Origin: Pseudoscleropodium purum
Taxonomy: Eukaryota; Streptophyta; Bryopsida; Hypnales; Brachytheciaceae
Assembly (NCBI GenBank): GCA_963969395.1
Contig: OZ017797.1
Span: forward strand, 33,666,001-33,730,000
Direction of reading: 5' to 3'
DNA length: 64,000 nucleotides
The position numbers and the translations under genes were made by a program. Below the pieces are notes generated by a model. The model searched no databases and was not told where the DNA came from. It saw only the letters and a program-made list of their open reading frames with translations. Numbering within the stretch: position 1 is the stretch's first letter; every line of letters starts with the position of its first letter. Shown piece after piece: positions 23,234 to 33,499 of the stretch.

Positions 23234-24818
23234 TCAAACCACGAAAATCGCAGCTGCAATTCCAAGCGCCATCAGCAAGTGCAACCCCATAGCGAGAGAG
23301 CCGGCACTGGAATCCGCCGGAGTAGGGGCAGACGCGGGGCCAGGCACAATGACAGGAGTGGGTGTAGTTGCGCCTGGAGCTGGTGCAAGCTCAGTTGGCG
23401 ATGGCACTGGAACGGGTGCCAGGATAGGAACTGGCGAAGGCACAGGAGCTTGGACGGGCACTGGAGCTGGCGCCGCCACGGGAGGCACGACGGGTGTGAC
23501 GGCCGCGCCCACCACCACCTTCATCTTCATGCCCATCTCGCAGTGGCCTATGACGCCACAATAGAAGTAGTACGTGCCGGCCTTGGGGAGCGTCACCACG
23601 TCCGTGCCGGTGGTGTACTTCTTGCCAGTGCTCATCCCACAGCCGGTGTACTGCGTGGCCGTCACGATGGTGGTGTCATGCTCGCCGGCAGTGTAGGTGA
23701 ACGCTGCAAGTAGGGGATGCAAAGGGAAGTGTGCGTGTGGATTAGATCATGTATAAAATGTGTCTCACGAGCATCATCAGACTCAATGCTGACTTTCGCA
23801 ACACAATGCAAAATTGTTAACGTTAGTGTCGTTAAAATGGCAGTACTCCAAGACTTTGGCACCTTTCAAAGCACCTGTTCCAAAACTTAAATCCATATCT
23901 GTTAATTTCTAAAATTAGACCTTAATGTACGCATTTGTCACAATTCTTGGTGCTGGAATCCCGCCAATTCAACAAAATTGACCTTGGTTGCAAAACAATT
24001 GCATCCTACTATCAAAATACTATTTCCAAATAGTATTGCAAATTATGGCCCTTTCTCTTGTAGTGTCTCTTCAGTCAAGAACATCCAGATTTGTACTACT
24101 TGGTTGATCACAATTGCAGCTGCCAATTGCGAAAATTCAAGAATTATGCGTCATAACCTTGTTTTGACTAGCCGATGATAACACAATGCGGTTTCCATGA
24201 ACACAAGATTCGGAGTAATGATTTCAGTTTGATCAATATTCATTTAGACTCTGAGCATGTACTATGTCAATTGTTTCTATGGATGTGAAAATACACTTGC
24301 TTCAGCCCAGGGCACACTGCATACAATTTGCAATGATCTAGGTTGAGCATTGCATGTGGTATGCAATAGCTTGGAGCAAGTATATATCCCACAAGACAGT
24401 TGCGAAGTGATGAAAGTACCGATATGTGCCAACCAATTTAGCGGTAGCCTACTAAAGACAATACTCCATTTAGCATGACCATGGATAAAATAGCAACAAA
24501 TGCGAAAAACTGTGCAAAGTAATGCGGACAATACTCCATCTAGCGTAACCAAGTGAAAAAGAGAGCAGGCTGCAGGGAAGGTGAGACGGAGATGGTCCGG
24601 AACTTACTCAACGTGTCACCCGGGAGGAACGTTTGCTGGGCGGACCACTTGTCGTAGTAGCCCAAGTCGGCGACCGCCGGATAGTCCCAATTTTTGGCGC
24701 CGCCCACATTGTGATTCTTCGCCTCCGCTCCAGTCAGCAGCAGAAGCAGAGGCGCCACCAGAGCTGACGCGAGCACGACGTGCACGTTGATGGCATTGCC
24801 TCTTCCCTGCATCGCCAT
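23234..24818 (-). CDS. Phytocyanin (type I copper protein), probably GPI-anchored
   Basis: Two exons (24608-24818 and 23234-23703) are split by a 904-bp intron at the position typical for phytocyanins and give 226 residues. There is an N-terminal signal peptide (about 1-33), then the plastocyanin-like domain with AKNWDYP, KWSAQQTFLPGDTLTF and YYFYCGVIGHCEMGMK. The likely copper ligands are H79, C119, H124 and M129, with a C92-C125 disulfide. Met at the last position argues against the stellacyanin type. A Pro/Ala/Val/Thr-rich stretch (about 137-200) suggests arabinogalactan-type glycosylation, and the hydrophobic C-terminus looks like a GPI-attachment signal. It should sit at the outer plasma membrane or wall. 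Electron partners are unknown. The ATG at 24818 was chosen because the upstream in-frame codon at 24827 is GTG. Confidence 0.92.
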
Positions 24819-27800
24819 CGAGATCACACTCCAGGAAATGAATCGATCAACCTGTCACAGAAAATGCGAGCTCTTATTAGAGTCGGCTCACGCAAACTCA
24901 CGAGGTAACTGTAGGAGCAGATGCTTAGGACACCATTCTTCCGATATTGCTGCAGAATCCATCAGAGCACCATACTAATAAGACCACTGCTTTGAGAGAC
25001 AGAATTCTTATGACATTGATATGGAACACAACAGACAAATGTTGTCGTTTTAATGTGTCAGGTACAATGACAATATGACTGTGAATCATTTCCACAAATT
25101 GCAACCACATGGTTGTCACTACATCCCAATTTGCTCTACGTGCTCAGTCTCCCTGCTCGTGAGTTGTTGAACCAATAAATTACCGAATGCGTCACATGAG
25201 CAAGACCTGAGATGGTGGAGGAAGAGGTTCAGCATTGTCGTTTGGCGGCACTGCGAGTTCAGTACATGACTGCTCAAGCAAATTCAAGCGGTACTGTTTC
25301 TGGCTATGGCGTAAACAAAGGGGTGTCACAAAAAATGCTACACGGATTTCCCTTACCGCACCATTGCCGAACGAGAGAATGCCGCACGACTCCACAAACA
25401 CACGTGCTTCCTCAATACAAATGATTTGGGTCGTAACACACTAACGACTAATTAAGCGAACCTCAGCGAAACCGAGAAAACAATGTCCTCCAAGCTTCCG
25501 CTTCGACTGATCGTCACATGATGCATAGCATGATCTGGGGCGTACCAATTCTCATAATTCCTCTGCAACCTCTCTATTAATGTCGAAATTCGTCGCAGGC
25601 ATCATCTCTCTCGATTGACCTCAATTTTGCAAGAACCAGAAGTTCACACCCTTGCGACTGTTCCAGACAGACTTGATCGACCAATCTCACCTTCAGGAAT
25701 GAACACCCCAATACTCCAGATGCGGCCAATGAGTGCAAGTTTAGGGAGTCTGTAGAATCTGCTCCTTCTCCTTTGGGCCTCAATTTCGGAAGCTTGAAGC
25801 GATTTCTCCAGAGAATTGCTGGCAGACGCTACCTTCCTGATTCTTGAACAGGCTGAAGCCTTTGACGAGCAGAGTGTAATTTACAAGCTCACGGGTGTAG
25901 AGGTTGTGGTACTGGTGCGATGAAGTAGCCCAAATAGGCTTGGATCTGTTTCAATGGGCCGGGGTGGGACCAAGCCATCAAGCCCGGCTGCAGAGCAACT
26001 GACATGTGCTTGGCATTCTTTTAGCTGAGTGTTTTAGTATCCGCTTTTAAGGGAAGGCAACAGAGGTAGGTCTTGGGCAATTCCTTCAAGTACGATGAGT
26101 TATTGATCACACTGGTAGATTCGCCACACTCACTGGACTACGTAAGCTTACTCAAAGGTGGTTTCCAAGTGATTGACTGTAAATACTGCTGTAAATCAGC
26201 CTGAATTGGAATGAGACATCCATTGTTTTATGGTAATATATGGAGGAGGAGTTCCTTGCACCGCCTGTGGCAACTTAGCTGAGCCCTGGCCTAGCCTCAG
26301 TGCAGGCGGCGGACGTTGGAGTGCTCAATCATTGATCTTCCTTTGGTTGGCATGCAACGACCGTGTCGAAATCGACCACGAGGCTGCAGCAGTGGCTGCG
26401 TGAGTTGCGTGTCTTGTGATTTTTGGGTCAATGACGAAGTATCTTGTAGGGTAATCCTAGCCGAAGAGGGATTTATGGCAAAACATGGTCCAGATGTGGA
26501 GGGTCATTTTCTGCCATAAATGCCATAAATGAGGATGAGATGGGGATTGCCTGACATAAACCATCGATGGGAAATGACAATTGAGCAGATGTTGTGCAAA
26601 TCATGAGTTAGGGCAAATGAGAAACTTACTTGTATTCCTTGGTTACAACAATTCTCCTTACTAGTAGGAGATTACAAAAAATAATCCATCCAAGAAACAA
26701 TCAGTGTATTTCCCAGTAGAGGATTACAAAGACAGGGATCTGGTATGGTCTAAAGCAAGTGAATTAGGATCCCATAACCCACCTACAATATAATTTTGAG
26801 AAAATAGAGTGTTTAACCCTTGTGTGTCTCAGAGAGAACAGCTTAAGTGAGGAGTTTTTTTTGGACTAATTTGAGAACTACTCAGTTACTTACTAAAGTT
26901 TTTATGGTTGAGATTTGAAGCCAACTTATTAATGAGTGTAAATCTAAAATTTATAAGAGAGTCGACTCTGCATATTTTGAGATTATAATATTTGATGAGC
27001 ATTGTATTCTACAAATCCTTGTTTCTTGACATCCAAAAAACATCTTGCTCTAAAGCACAATGGTTGACCCAACAAGGCCCAAAGAGCCATTATTTGACCT
27101 CTTACCTATTCAAGTCAAAGATATAGCTTCATAGTCCTACATTCTAGGAAGTATATCTAAACAAATTTCATATAATAATGTTCATATTGAAATTGGAAAG
27201 GGAAAAGTACAATGGACATGACATAATAAACTTAATGTCAAATGCACATAGTCAATCAAAATTCAAAGTTGTGAAAAAGTATATATAAATTGTTAAAGCC
27301 TTCAAAGGTTAATCTCTAAATTTTCAAGACTTTTTTTTCAATAGAAAACATATAACACTACCATTTCCATTGCAAAAATAAATTTCTATTTTTATTTTAT
27401 TTTTTTCATATCTAATTGTCAAATCATACATTAAGCTAATATAAGATTGCATAGAAGAAATTTTACAGATTTTGATCATATAGATTGCAAGATTTTTGCA
27501 TTTAAAGTGAAGAAAACATATTTTTTGGAACCTCATGTACCAAAATTATTAAATTTTCAATCTTCTTAATTAAAAATTTTGCACAATAATTTTTAAATTT
27601 TAAATTTTGATATTGAAAAATTGAGTTGAAGGTTTGGGAATAAAAGTAAAAAAAGTAAAAAACTCATTTTTATTCTTTAAAAACTGATAAATAGAAGTAG
27701 GTACAAGATAGAAAGAAAAGCTAAATTGTTGATAGTTTTAACTAGTATGGATGTGAAACTTACTAATTCCAAGACACTTATCCAAATAGCAAGACTGCTC

Positions 27801-28077
27801 TATCAAGAAAACTAAACCATGGGGAACATTTTGTTTGAAAAATTCTGAAAATTGAGTTAAAAAATGAATCTATGAGTGATATTTTGAAAAATATGTTTAG
27901 AATGCTTCAAAAATACAATACTCCATAACTATCTCATCATTTGTCCAAATAGATTTAATCAAATCTTTCAATGAAGATAAAAAATATTTTCTACAAAAAA
28001 CAAAACTCTAAGCTTTATTTTGAATTTTTTTATAGAGAGAGTTTCTAGGTTAATGCCAAAGTTTTTTAGTTAAAAAT
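24819..28077. other. Spacer, no gene seen
   Basis: 24819-26640 has fairly balanced composition and might hold untranslated or promoter sequence, but no domain or credible spliced frame was recognised. From about 26640 the sequence becomes strongly AT-rich with short chance frames only. Confidence 0.4.
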
Positions 28078-28335
28078 ATCATTTTAGGAGTTTTCAACCC
28101 TCTAGAGAGTTCTAAGTTTTTGGCAATTTCTAAATTGCGAGAACTGCCTTATAGCAACTTGTTGATGTGGAAGAGCAACTGCTACATCTGAAAAAAAAAT
28201 AAAAAAAATTTCAACTTTTTTCTTCATTTCAAAAATGAATTTAAATTTTTTTTTTTTTTTTAAACAACCATTTGCCAAAACTACAAGGAGGACTAGCTTG
28301 AAACCACCCTTTTGAACTCCCAAAATCCTCTAATG
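28078..28335 (-). mobile_element. MITE-like element, CATTAGA family (inverted copy)
   Basis: The right end carries CCCAAAATCCTCTAATG and the left end an imperfect inverted match. Inside are an oligo-A/T core and an imperfect hairpin of the form GATGTGGAAG...CTGCTACATC. The layout matches, in opposite orientation, the copies at 45504-45760 and 47636-47915. No coding capacity. The ends are more diverged than in the other two copies. Confidence 0.5.
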
Positions 28336-29582
28336 AATGTTCATATTGAAGCTAATACCCAATTATAATAATCTCTAAACTATATTTCTATTCATTCAAA
28401 AACTTTGAATACAAATTTTTCTATTGTTGAATACATTTTATTATTTTCTTTCTTAAAGCTTTATACATGATATTCTCCATTTCTAAAAGATGTAGATGGG
28501 GCCAATTTTGGTTCTTTGGGGCTTTATAGATGCATGACATTAAGAAGGATGCCTTTGATTTGAAAAGAATAAAACAACCCCACTAAGATTAAGGGGCTAA
28601 AATAATCTCACTATGCCTTCATTTAATGCCAATTGTCCATGACAAGGGATTTCTCTCTTAGATTATTGGATTCGCACCAATACTCATTGGATGTAGACCA
28701 AGATCTTGACATTGAGTAGCATACCAACTATTTTTGTCTTGGGTTTACACTAGATGGAGTAGAATATTCTACATCCATTAGTAGTTAAGTGACCAAGTGG
28801 AGTCTCAAAGTGACGAGCACCAAGCATGAAGTTTAGGGCAATCATGGAGACTGAGGGAATTTTGACCAAAAAAATAGGTTGACAAGGAGGGCAGAGCCCA
28901 ACAAGAAATGCTTGTTTTCTGTCAGAATTCACGACAACAAGGAGAATGCTTTGATGTAAATACCCATCCAAAAATGGATGAAATATGCAATCAATGAATG
29001 AAAAATCCGTAATCACTGATTACATAGATTTCACGTGCCACGAGGAAATCACGGGAAATAATCTTCCTGCCTTTTGAACAGGACATTTCCTGGCAGGGGT
29101 TTACAGAAAGGCAGTGGGCGTGAAGGCAACTGAATATTACGGATGAAGAAGAATGTGAGCCCTACATTCATACATTTTGCATATTTTGGTGTACCTAGGC
29201 ATCAGCTCCTAAATTCAACCTGTCCATCCCGCCCAGTAGAGCCGCCATCATTGGTACCGCGTGTAGTTGGAGACTCGAGCAAGTGATTCCAGAGCACGAA
29301 CATGATGATCCTACCTTTCCATATGGAGTGCTGCATGACTGCTGCGAGAAAAATGAAACGTGCACAGTTGCGCCCCCCAAAGCTTCACTTGCCAGCCGGC
29401 ATGGCCTGACTGAATTCAATTCTTCTCCTGTGGGTGCCTTGCATTGGAGCGTTGGAGCGGATGATTGATGCATGCACACAAGTAAGTAAAGTAAGTAAAG
29501 CTCTGGCACCCAATCCATCAGGCGTGATTGAAGGCTCATCAGTCGCCTCCCTGGAATGGACTCGTCACGCGTAAGTTACTGC
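28336..29582. other. Spacer, no gene seen
   Basis: 28.3-29.0 kb is AT-rich. 29.0-29.6 kb is more balanced and contains a short GTAAGTAAA microrepeat near 29480. Open frames here have no recognisable domain. Confidence 0.4.
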
Positions 29583-30776
29583 TGTTTGGAAAAGAGCTTT
29601 CCAATCGTCGCAGGTCGGGCTGCCCGCAATGGAAGCGCTACACGAACAGATCAGAACTCTGACACGTACCAGACTTGGATGCCATGAGGGTCTCGTTCAA
29701 GCCTTGCCTTCACCGATTCTTGTTCAGTTGCTTCTATGAGCATTCTCCTGCGTGGCCATCACCACCAAACTTGAATCTGCCGATCTCAAATTTTGGAAAT
29801 TCTCTGTCTCTGTACTGTACATTGTCCAGTTTTATTAATATCATGTTCCACGCTCGTCAGTTTCTTTGAGTTTGTAAAAACTCTCTTTGGTACACTTTGT
29901 CTTATATGAAGCAAGCATATGCTCGCAGAGAATATTTGAGATTTATAAAGTAATTGCAAAATATGCCTTCAAGGGTCTAGAGAAGTGTCTCGGTGAAAAT
30001 GGATGAGAAATTATTTTATTACGCTTAGTATTTCTATTTTATGAAAACTCTTCATTGCCGAGAATTTTAGAATTTGGGTTCTCTGTTGTCAGAGCCTTGT
30101 GAGTCAGACATAGATTTTGGGTTACGCAAATGAAGAATCTATTACGGGTGGTTCTTTTGACTATGCCACTTTTGTGAATGATATATTATAGGTAGTACTT
30201 AAGTTATTGTTTAATTTTCATAGTTGTAACTTTCCAATCTATATTGGACTGCACTATTCTCTTACTAAGAGAGCTTGTCTTTCAAGTCGTGACTTTGGGC
30301 AACTTAAATGGCACCTAAACTACATGAGTGTCCGTTTTCAATCTATATTGGACTGCACTATTCTCTTACTAAGAGAGCTTGTCCTTCAAGTCGTGACTTT
30401 GGGCAACTTAAATGGCACCTAAACTACATGAGTGTCCGTTTTCAATCCAAAATCCACTTGAGAGCATTGACTTGTGAAGATACAGGTCATCAATTTGCAG
30501 GTGAAGCCCAACGGCATATGAAAGTTGCACACATTCAAACAGTGGTTTCGTGACCAGGTTACGACCTTGGATTGGGGTCCTAAAGTGAGTCTTGTTTTCC
30601 AAGCTACAGTATTATTGCTCACGGTGTTGGTGGCAGGCACTCAGGAAGCAACTGAACGAGAATCGGTGACGGCAACAAGGGCAGCCCTCATCCACTGGGG
30701 TCAAAGTTCTGTTTGTCTAGCGCTCCCATTGCGGGCAGTCCGACCTGCGATGAGTGGCAAACTCTTTTCCAAACAG
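29583..30776. repeat. Inverted duplication, arms of about 135-150 bp
   Basis: The arm at 29583-29734 and the arm at 30644-30776 are inverted copies. Shared blocks include TGTTTGGAAAAGAG, TCGCAGGTCGG, CTGCCCGCAATGG and CACCGATTCT(T/C)GTTCAGTTGCTTC. They differ by small gaps and substitutions. About 900 bp lie between them, including the 104-bp tandem repeat. Read-through RNA could fold into a long imperfect hairpin. No target duplication was recognised, so a foldback element and a rearrangement are both possible. Confidence 0.75.
30235..30450. repeat. 104-bp tandem duplication
   Basis: Two almost identical head-to-tail copies start at 30235 and 30339, and a third start (CAATC) follows at 30443. 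They differ at only a few positions, so the duplication is recent. Each contains an inverted CTCTTACTAAGAG motif. No coding role is seen. Confidence 0.9.
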
Positions 30777-31395
30777 TGTGACCAGTGCTGTGGTTCACTC
30801 CCTGCCAGGCCACTTGTGGCTGGCAGACTTGTGTTTTGTCTCCTTTGCAATGAGATTCCGTTTCATTTGTTTAAAAAACACACAAAAAAACACAGTGTGA
30901 GTGTGTGACCAGTACAGTGAGGCAACTCTGTTCAACAAGATAAAATGAGTGATTGAAGACAAACGACCTCTGGCATCTACTGTCTCTGTATGATCGATGG
31001 GTGGGCTCTGACAGTGGATAGAACAATCATGCAGCAAAGGTCGATTACTTTGTCAACTGGCTTGCTGGTTACCTATGTCCATTTCACATAGACCATTGTC
31101 AGAAAAGAACTCTGTGAGCTTGTTTGAAATAAATGTAGCATACATGCATTGCAATTCATGTTAATGTTATGTTACACAAGTTCACACTAAATGATGGGAT
31201 TCATGGAAGAAAATCCACTCAGAGTTCAAAGAAAAATTATGCTGAGTTTTTTGCGCTGGCCTTTGAGTAATTCTAGAGAGGAGGTTGTGAGAAGGGGATG
31301 TTGGAGCAGAAAAAGGCAATGCCAAATCCTCATTCCGAATCCCTGTGAGAAGGCTAGTATTTTGGAGAAAGAAGAATCAATGTTGATGTGCTCCA
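30777..31395. other. Spacer downstream of the GT29 gene
   Basis: No coding region recognised. The part next to 31395 should include the 3' UTR of the GT29 gene. Confidence 0.4.
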
Positions 31396-33025
31396 TCACA
31401 GCATGAGCCTGAAAGTGGGCAAGTGGGGGATCCCGGCGGCGATGAAGAAAGGCAGAAGGTGGGAGTTGTTCCTCTCCAGGTCATGGTAGAATTCATACTC
31501 GGCGTCGTAATCGTGAATCTCCTTGAGCTCCTCGCTTTGGCTGGAGAAGTAGTGATGCTTCAGCCCCTTGGCTTTCCCAAACCCGTACACACGGACCTCA
31601 TTACACAACCCTAGCGCCATCACCACGCCTTGCATCCCTGTGGAGTAGTGGAACTGCCGATTCGCGTTGTGCAGTATACTCCACCAGCTCGGCTTCATAT
31701 GCGGCCGCCTCAGAAATAATTTCACCGAATACCTGTGATGAAACTCGAACCCTCAACATGAATCCTGTCTGATCAGTACAGTAGTTTCCACTCTAATCTG
31801 GCCGGAGGGGGAAGGAGAGAGAGTACCATTTCGCAATTCTGTTGCAGAGGTTATCGAAGCGCGGGTCGGTCACCAGCAGTGGCGCAGGGTGCTCGGAGCT
31901 GCAGAATGCGATGGGCATGAAATGCCATGGCGCGCACAGGTACGTGATGATCGGCACCTTGCAACACATCGAGTTTAGGGTTAGGGTTACGGTTGGGGCA
32001 AGAACGCAACGGCAGGTGCAGAATGCTGTAACACATTGTTCCTAATTCGTGGGATTACCGCGGCACCGTAGGGATGACACCAGCATTGGCTGCGTTTCGC
32101 GCACGCACGGATGATGTGGCTGTTCACTAAAGAGATGGTGGTTTTCCCGCCCACGAATGATTCGAACCCCACCGTCCTAGCGTTGTTGATCCGCATCACC
32201 ATCTCGTGCTGATCGATGGCTCCACCGTAGGAAGAATTCAGAAGAATGCCGCTGCTGTCCACCACCGCGCAGGTGCGGTACCGCTGTAGGGTTTTCCCAT
32301 CCGTCACCCCACGGCTCTCGTCAATGGGGCGCTTCACGTACTGCACCAAGTTTCGCATGACTTCGGGCTCAAACCGGCGGTTGTCCACCCAGTGCTTCAA
32401 CAGCGCTCGCATCTTGGGCCAGAAGGGCGCCCACATGTGGGTATTGTAGAAGATTTCCAGCTGCCAATTGGCCAGCTTCTTCTGTATGAACGGCATGAGC
32501 ACCATATGGCCATACCTGCCCTGCGAGGATTGCACCACGTCAACGAGCTTCCTTTGCTTTGCAGTACACATGCAGACGCAACATTCCGTGTGAGCTTCTT
32601 ACCCTTAGACACGCCTTTTTTTCGACCGAAGTTCATCTTGTCACGATTAATCTGCTATCACTGCAAAACTTGTACCTGAGATACGGTGTCTTCTTCTCCG
32701 ACTGCACGTACTTGTCGTTGCTTTCTTGACGGCGAGTTCGACCAGGGTAGATGTCCACCAATGCATGAACGGAATCCTTTTCGTTTCCCAGGAGCTGTAT
32801 AATTTGGTGCTCTAACTCGTTGGAGAGATAATCCACATCGTTGTACTCTATCTTCAATTCTTCAGAATCCTCCGTTGTTGTGCCCAAGTGGTAATCAGGT
32901 CTCCGTGTGCATAAACTAGGTAAAAATGTCAAGAGGGAGACGCCCATTGAAGAGGAGACCACGGTGAAGACGGTCAGGGCAGTGGAAGTGATCAACAGCA
33001 TCAGGAAAACTCTTGATTGCAGCAT
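31396..33025 (-). CDS. Sialyltransferase-like glycosyltransferase, family GT29
   Basis: Four exons (32676-33025, 32059-32551, 31827-31957, 31396-31732) join in phase to 436 residues. An N-terminal hydrophobic segment (about 7-35) fits a type II Golgi membrane protein. Residues 211-255 match sialylmotif L (CAVVDSSGILLNSSYGG, then MVMRINNARTVGFES). Residues 353-370 match sialylmotif S (HYSTGMQGVVMALGLC), and KHHYF follows as the very short motif. The usual GNSG of motif L is DSSG here. Plants make little or no sialic acid, and characterised plant GT29 members act in Golgi glycan synthesis, for example GALT29A on arabinogalactan. Donor and acceptor cannot be read from the sequence. The ATG at 33025 directly precedes the membrane segment. 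Confidence 0.92.
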
Positions 33026-33154
33026 GGTGATGAAATCCGATCACTCTGTCATGAAACACCCAGGCCACAGTTATTCACGAGTTTTCAAAAAGATATCTCC
33101 CAAATTTCGCTGAGCCGATCATCACGTACATGTAATAAATGGCTTTGGAAGTCG

Positions 33155-33164
33155 ATATATATAA
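33155..33164 (-). promoter_or_regulatory. Possible TATA box of the GT29 gene
   Basis: A TATATATA string on the minus strand lies about 130 bp upstream of the GT29 ATG, in the gap between that gene and the stop of the FPF1-like frame. Spacing fits a plant core promoter with a short leader. No transcript data support it. Confidence 0.4.
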
Positions 33165-33172
33165 GAGTTCTG

Positions 33173-33439
33173 TCAATTGACGTCGTCGCTGGTGGCAGTG
33201 CGAACCTCAAAGGCGCAGTCACATTTGATCACAATCTGGAGCAAATTGACCTCGGAGAGATGGTACCAATCATCTGGCAAGCGAATGAGGTTTCTGTTGC
33301 GTTTGTAGACACGGTAGTTGTAGTCATCGCAGGGGATCCGTCGCCAGCCCAGGGGGAAGATCTTCTCCTCCATGGCGTCAAAGGACTGGATGATCTCCTG
33401 CATCGCTCGGTGTATAAGAATGGGTTTTCCAATTTCCAT
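33173..33439 (-). CDS. FPF1-like protein (flowering-promoting-factor-1 family), possibly N-terminally truncated
   Basis: The frame encodes 88 residues. KPILIHRAMQEIIQSFDAM, LGWRRIPCDD, NLIRLPDDW and LLQIVIKCDCAFEVRT align in order with the FPF1 family pattern (a VLVH-like strand, LGWERYYDD, LISLPKDF, IVVKNRNEFEVR). Family members are small single-domain proteins of about 110 residues that affect flowering time, growth or gibberellin response in angiosperms; the biochemical role is unclear. The usual N-terminal GVWVFKNG segment is missing from this frame, and an in-frame TGA lies just upstream. A weakly similar WGCIKFTVSLEQ appears in another frame at about 33450-33490, so a frameshift or an unrecognised upstream exon is possible. 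It sits 147 bp upstream of the GT29 start on the same strand. Confidence 0.6.
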   Translation of the reverse strand: MEIGKPILIHRAMQEIIQSFDAMEEKIFPLGWRRIPCDDYNYRVYKRNRNLIRLPDDWYHLSEVNLLQIVIKCDCAFEVRTATSDDVN

Positions 33440-33499
33440 TCTTTGACGTCATCTTGTTCCAAGCTGACAGTAAATTTTATGCAACCCCAGGTATGAAAT

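Noticed and set aside
23195..23713. Gly/Arg/His-rich frames opposite the phytocyanin exon
   Set aside because: Complementary-strand shadows of the GC-rich Pro/Ala coding region.
29195..29539. 114-codon minus-strand frame
   Set aside because: No known domain, biased only by local composition, no splice or neighbour support.
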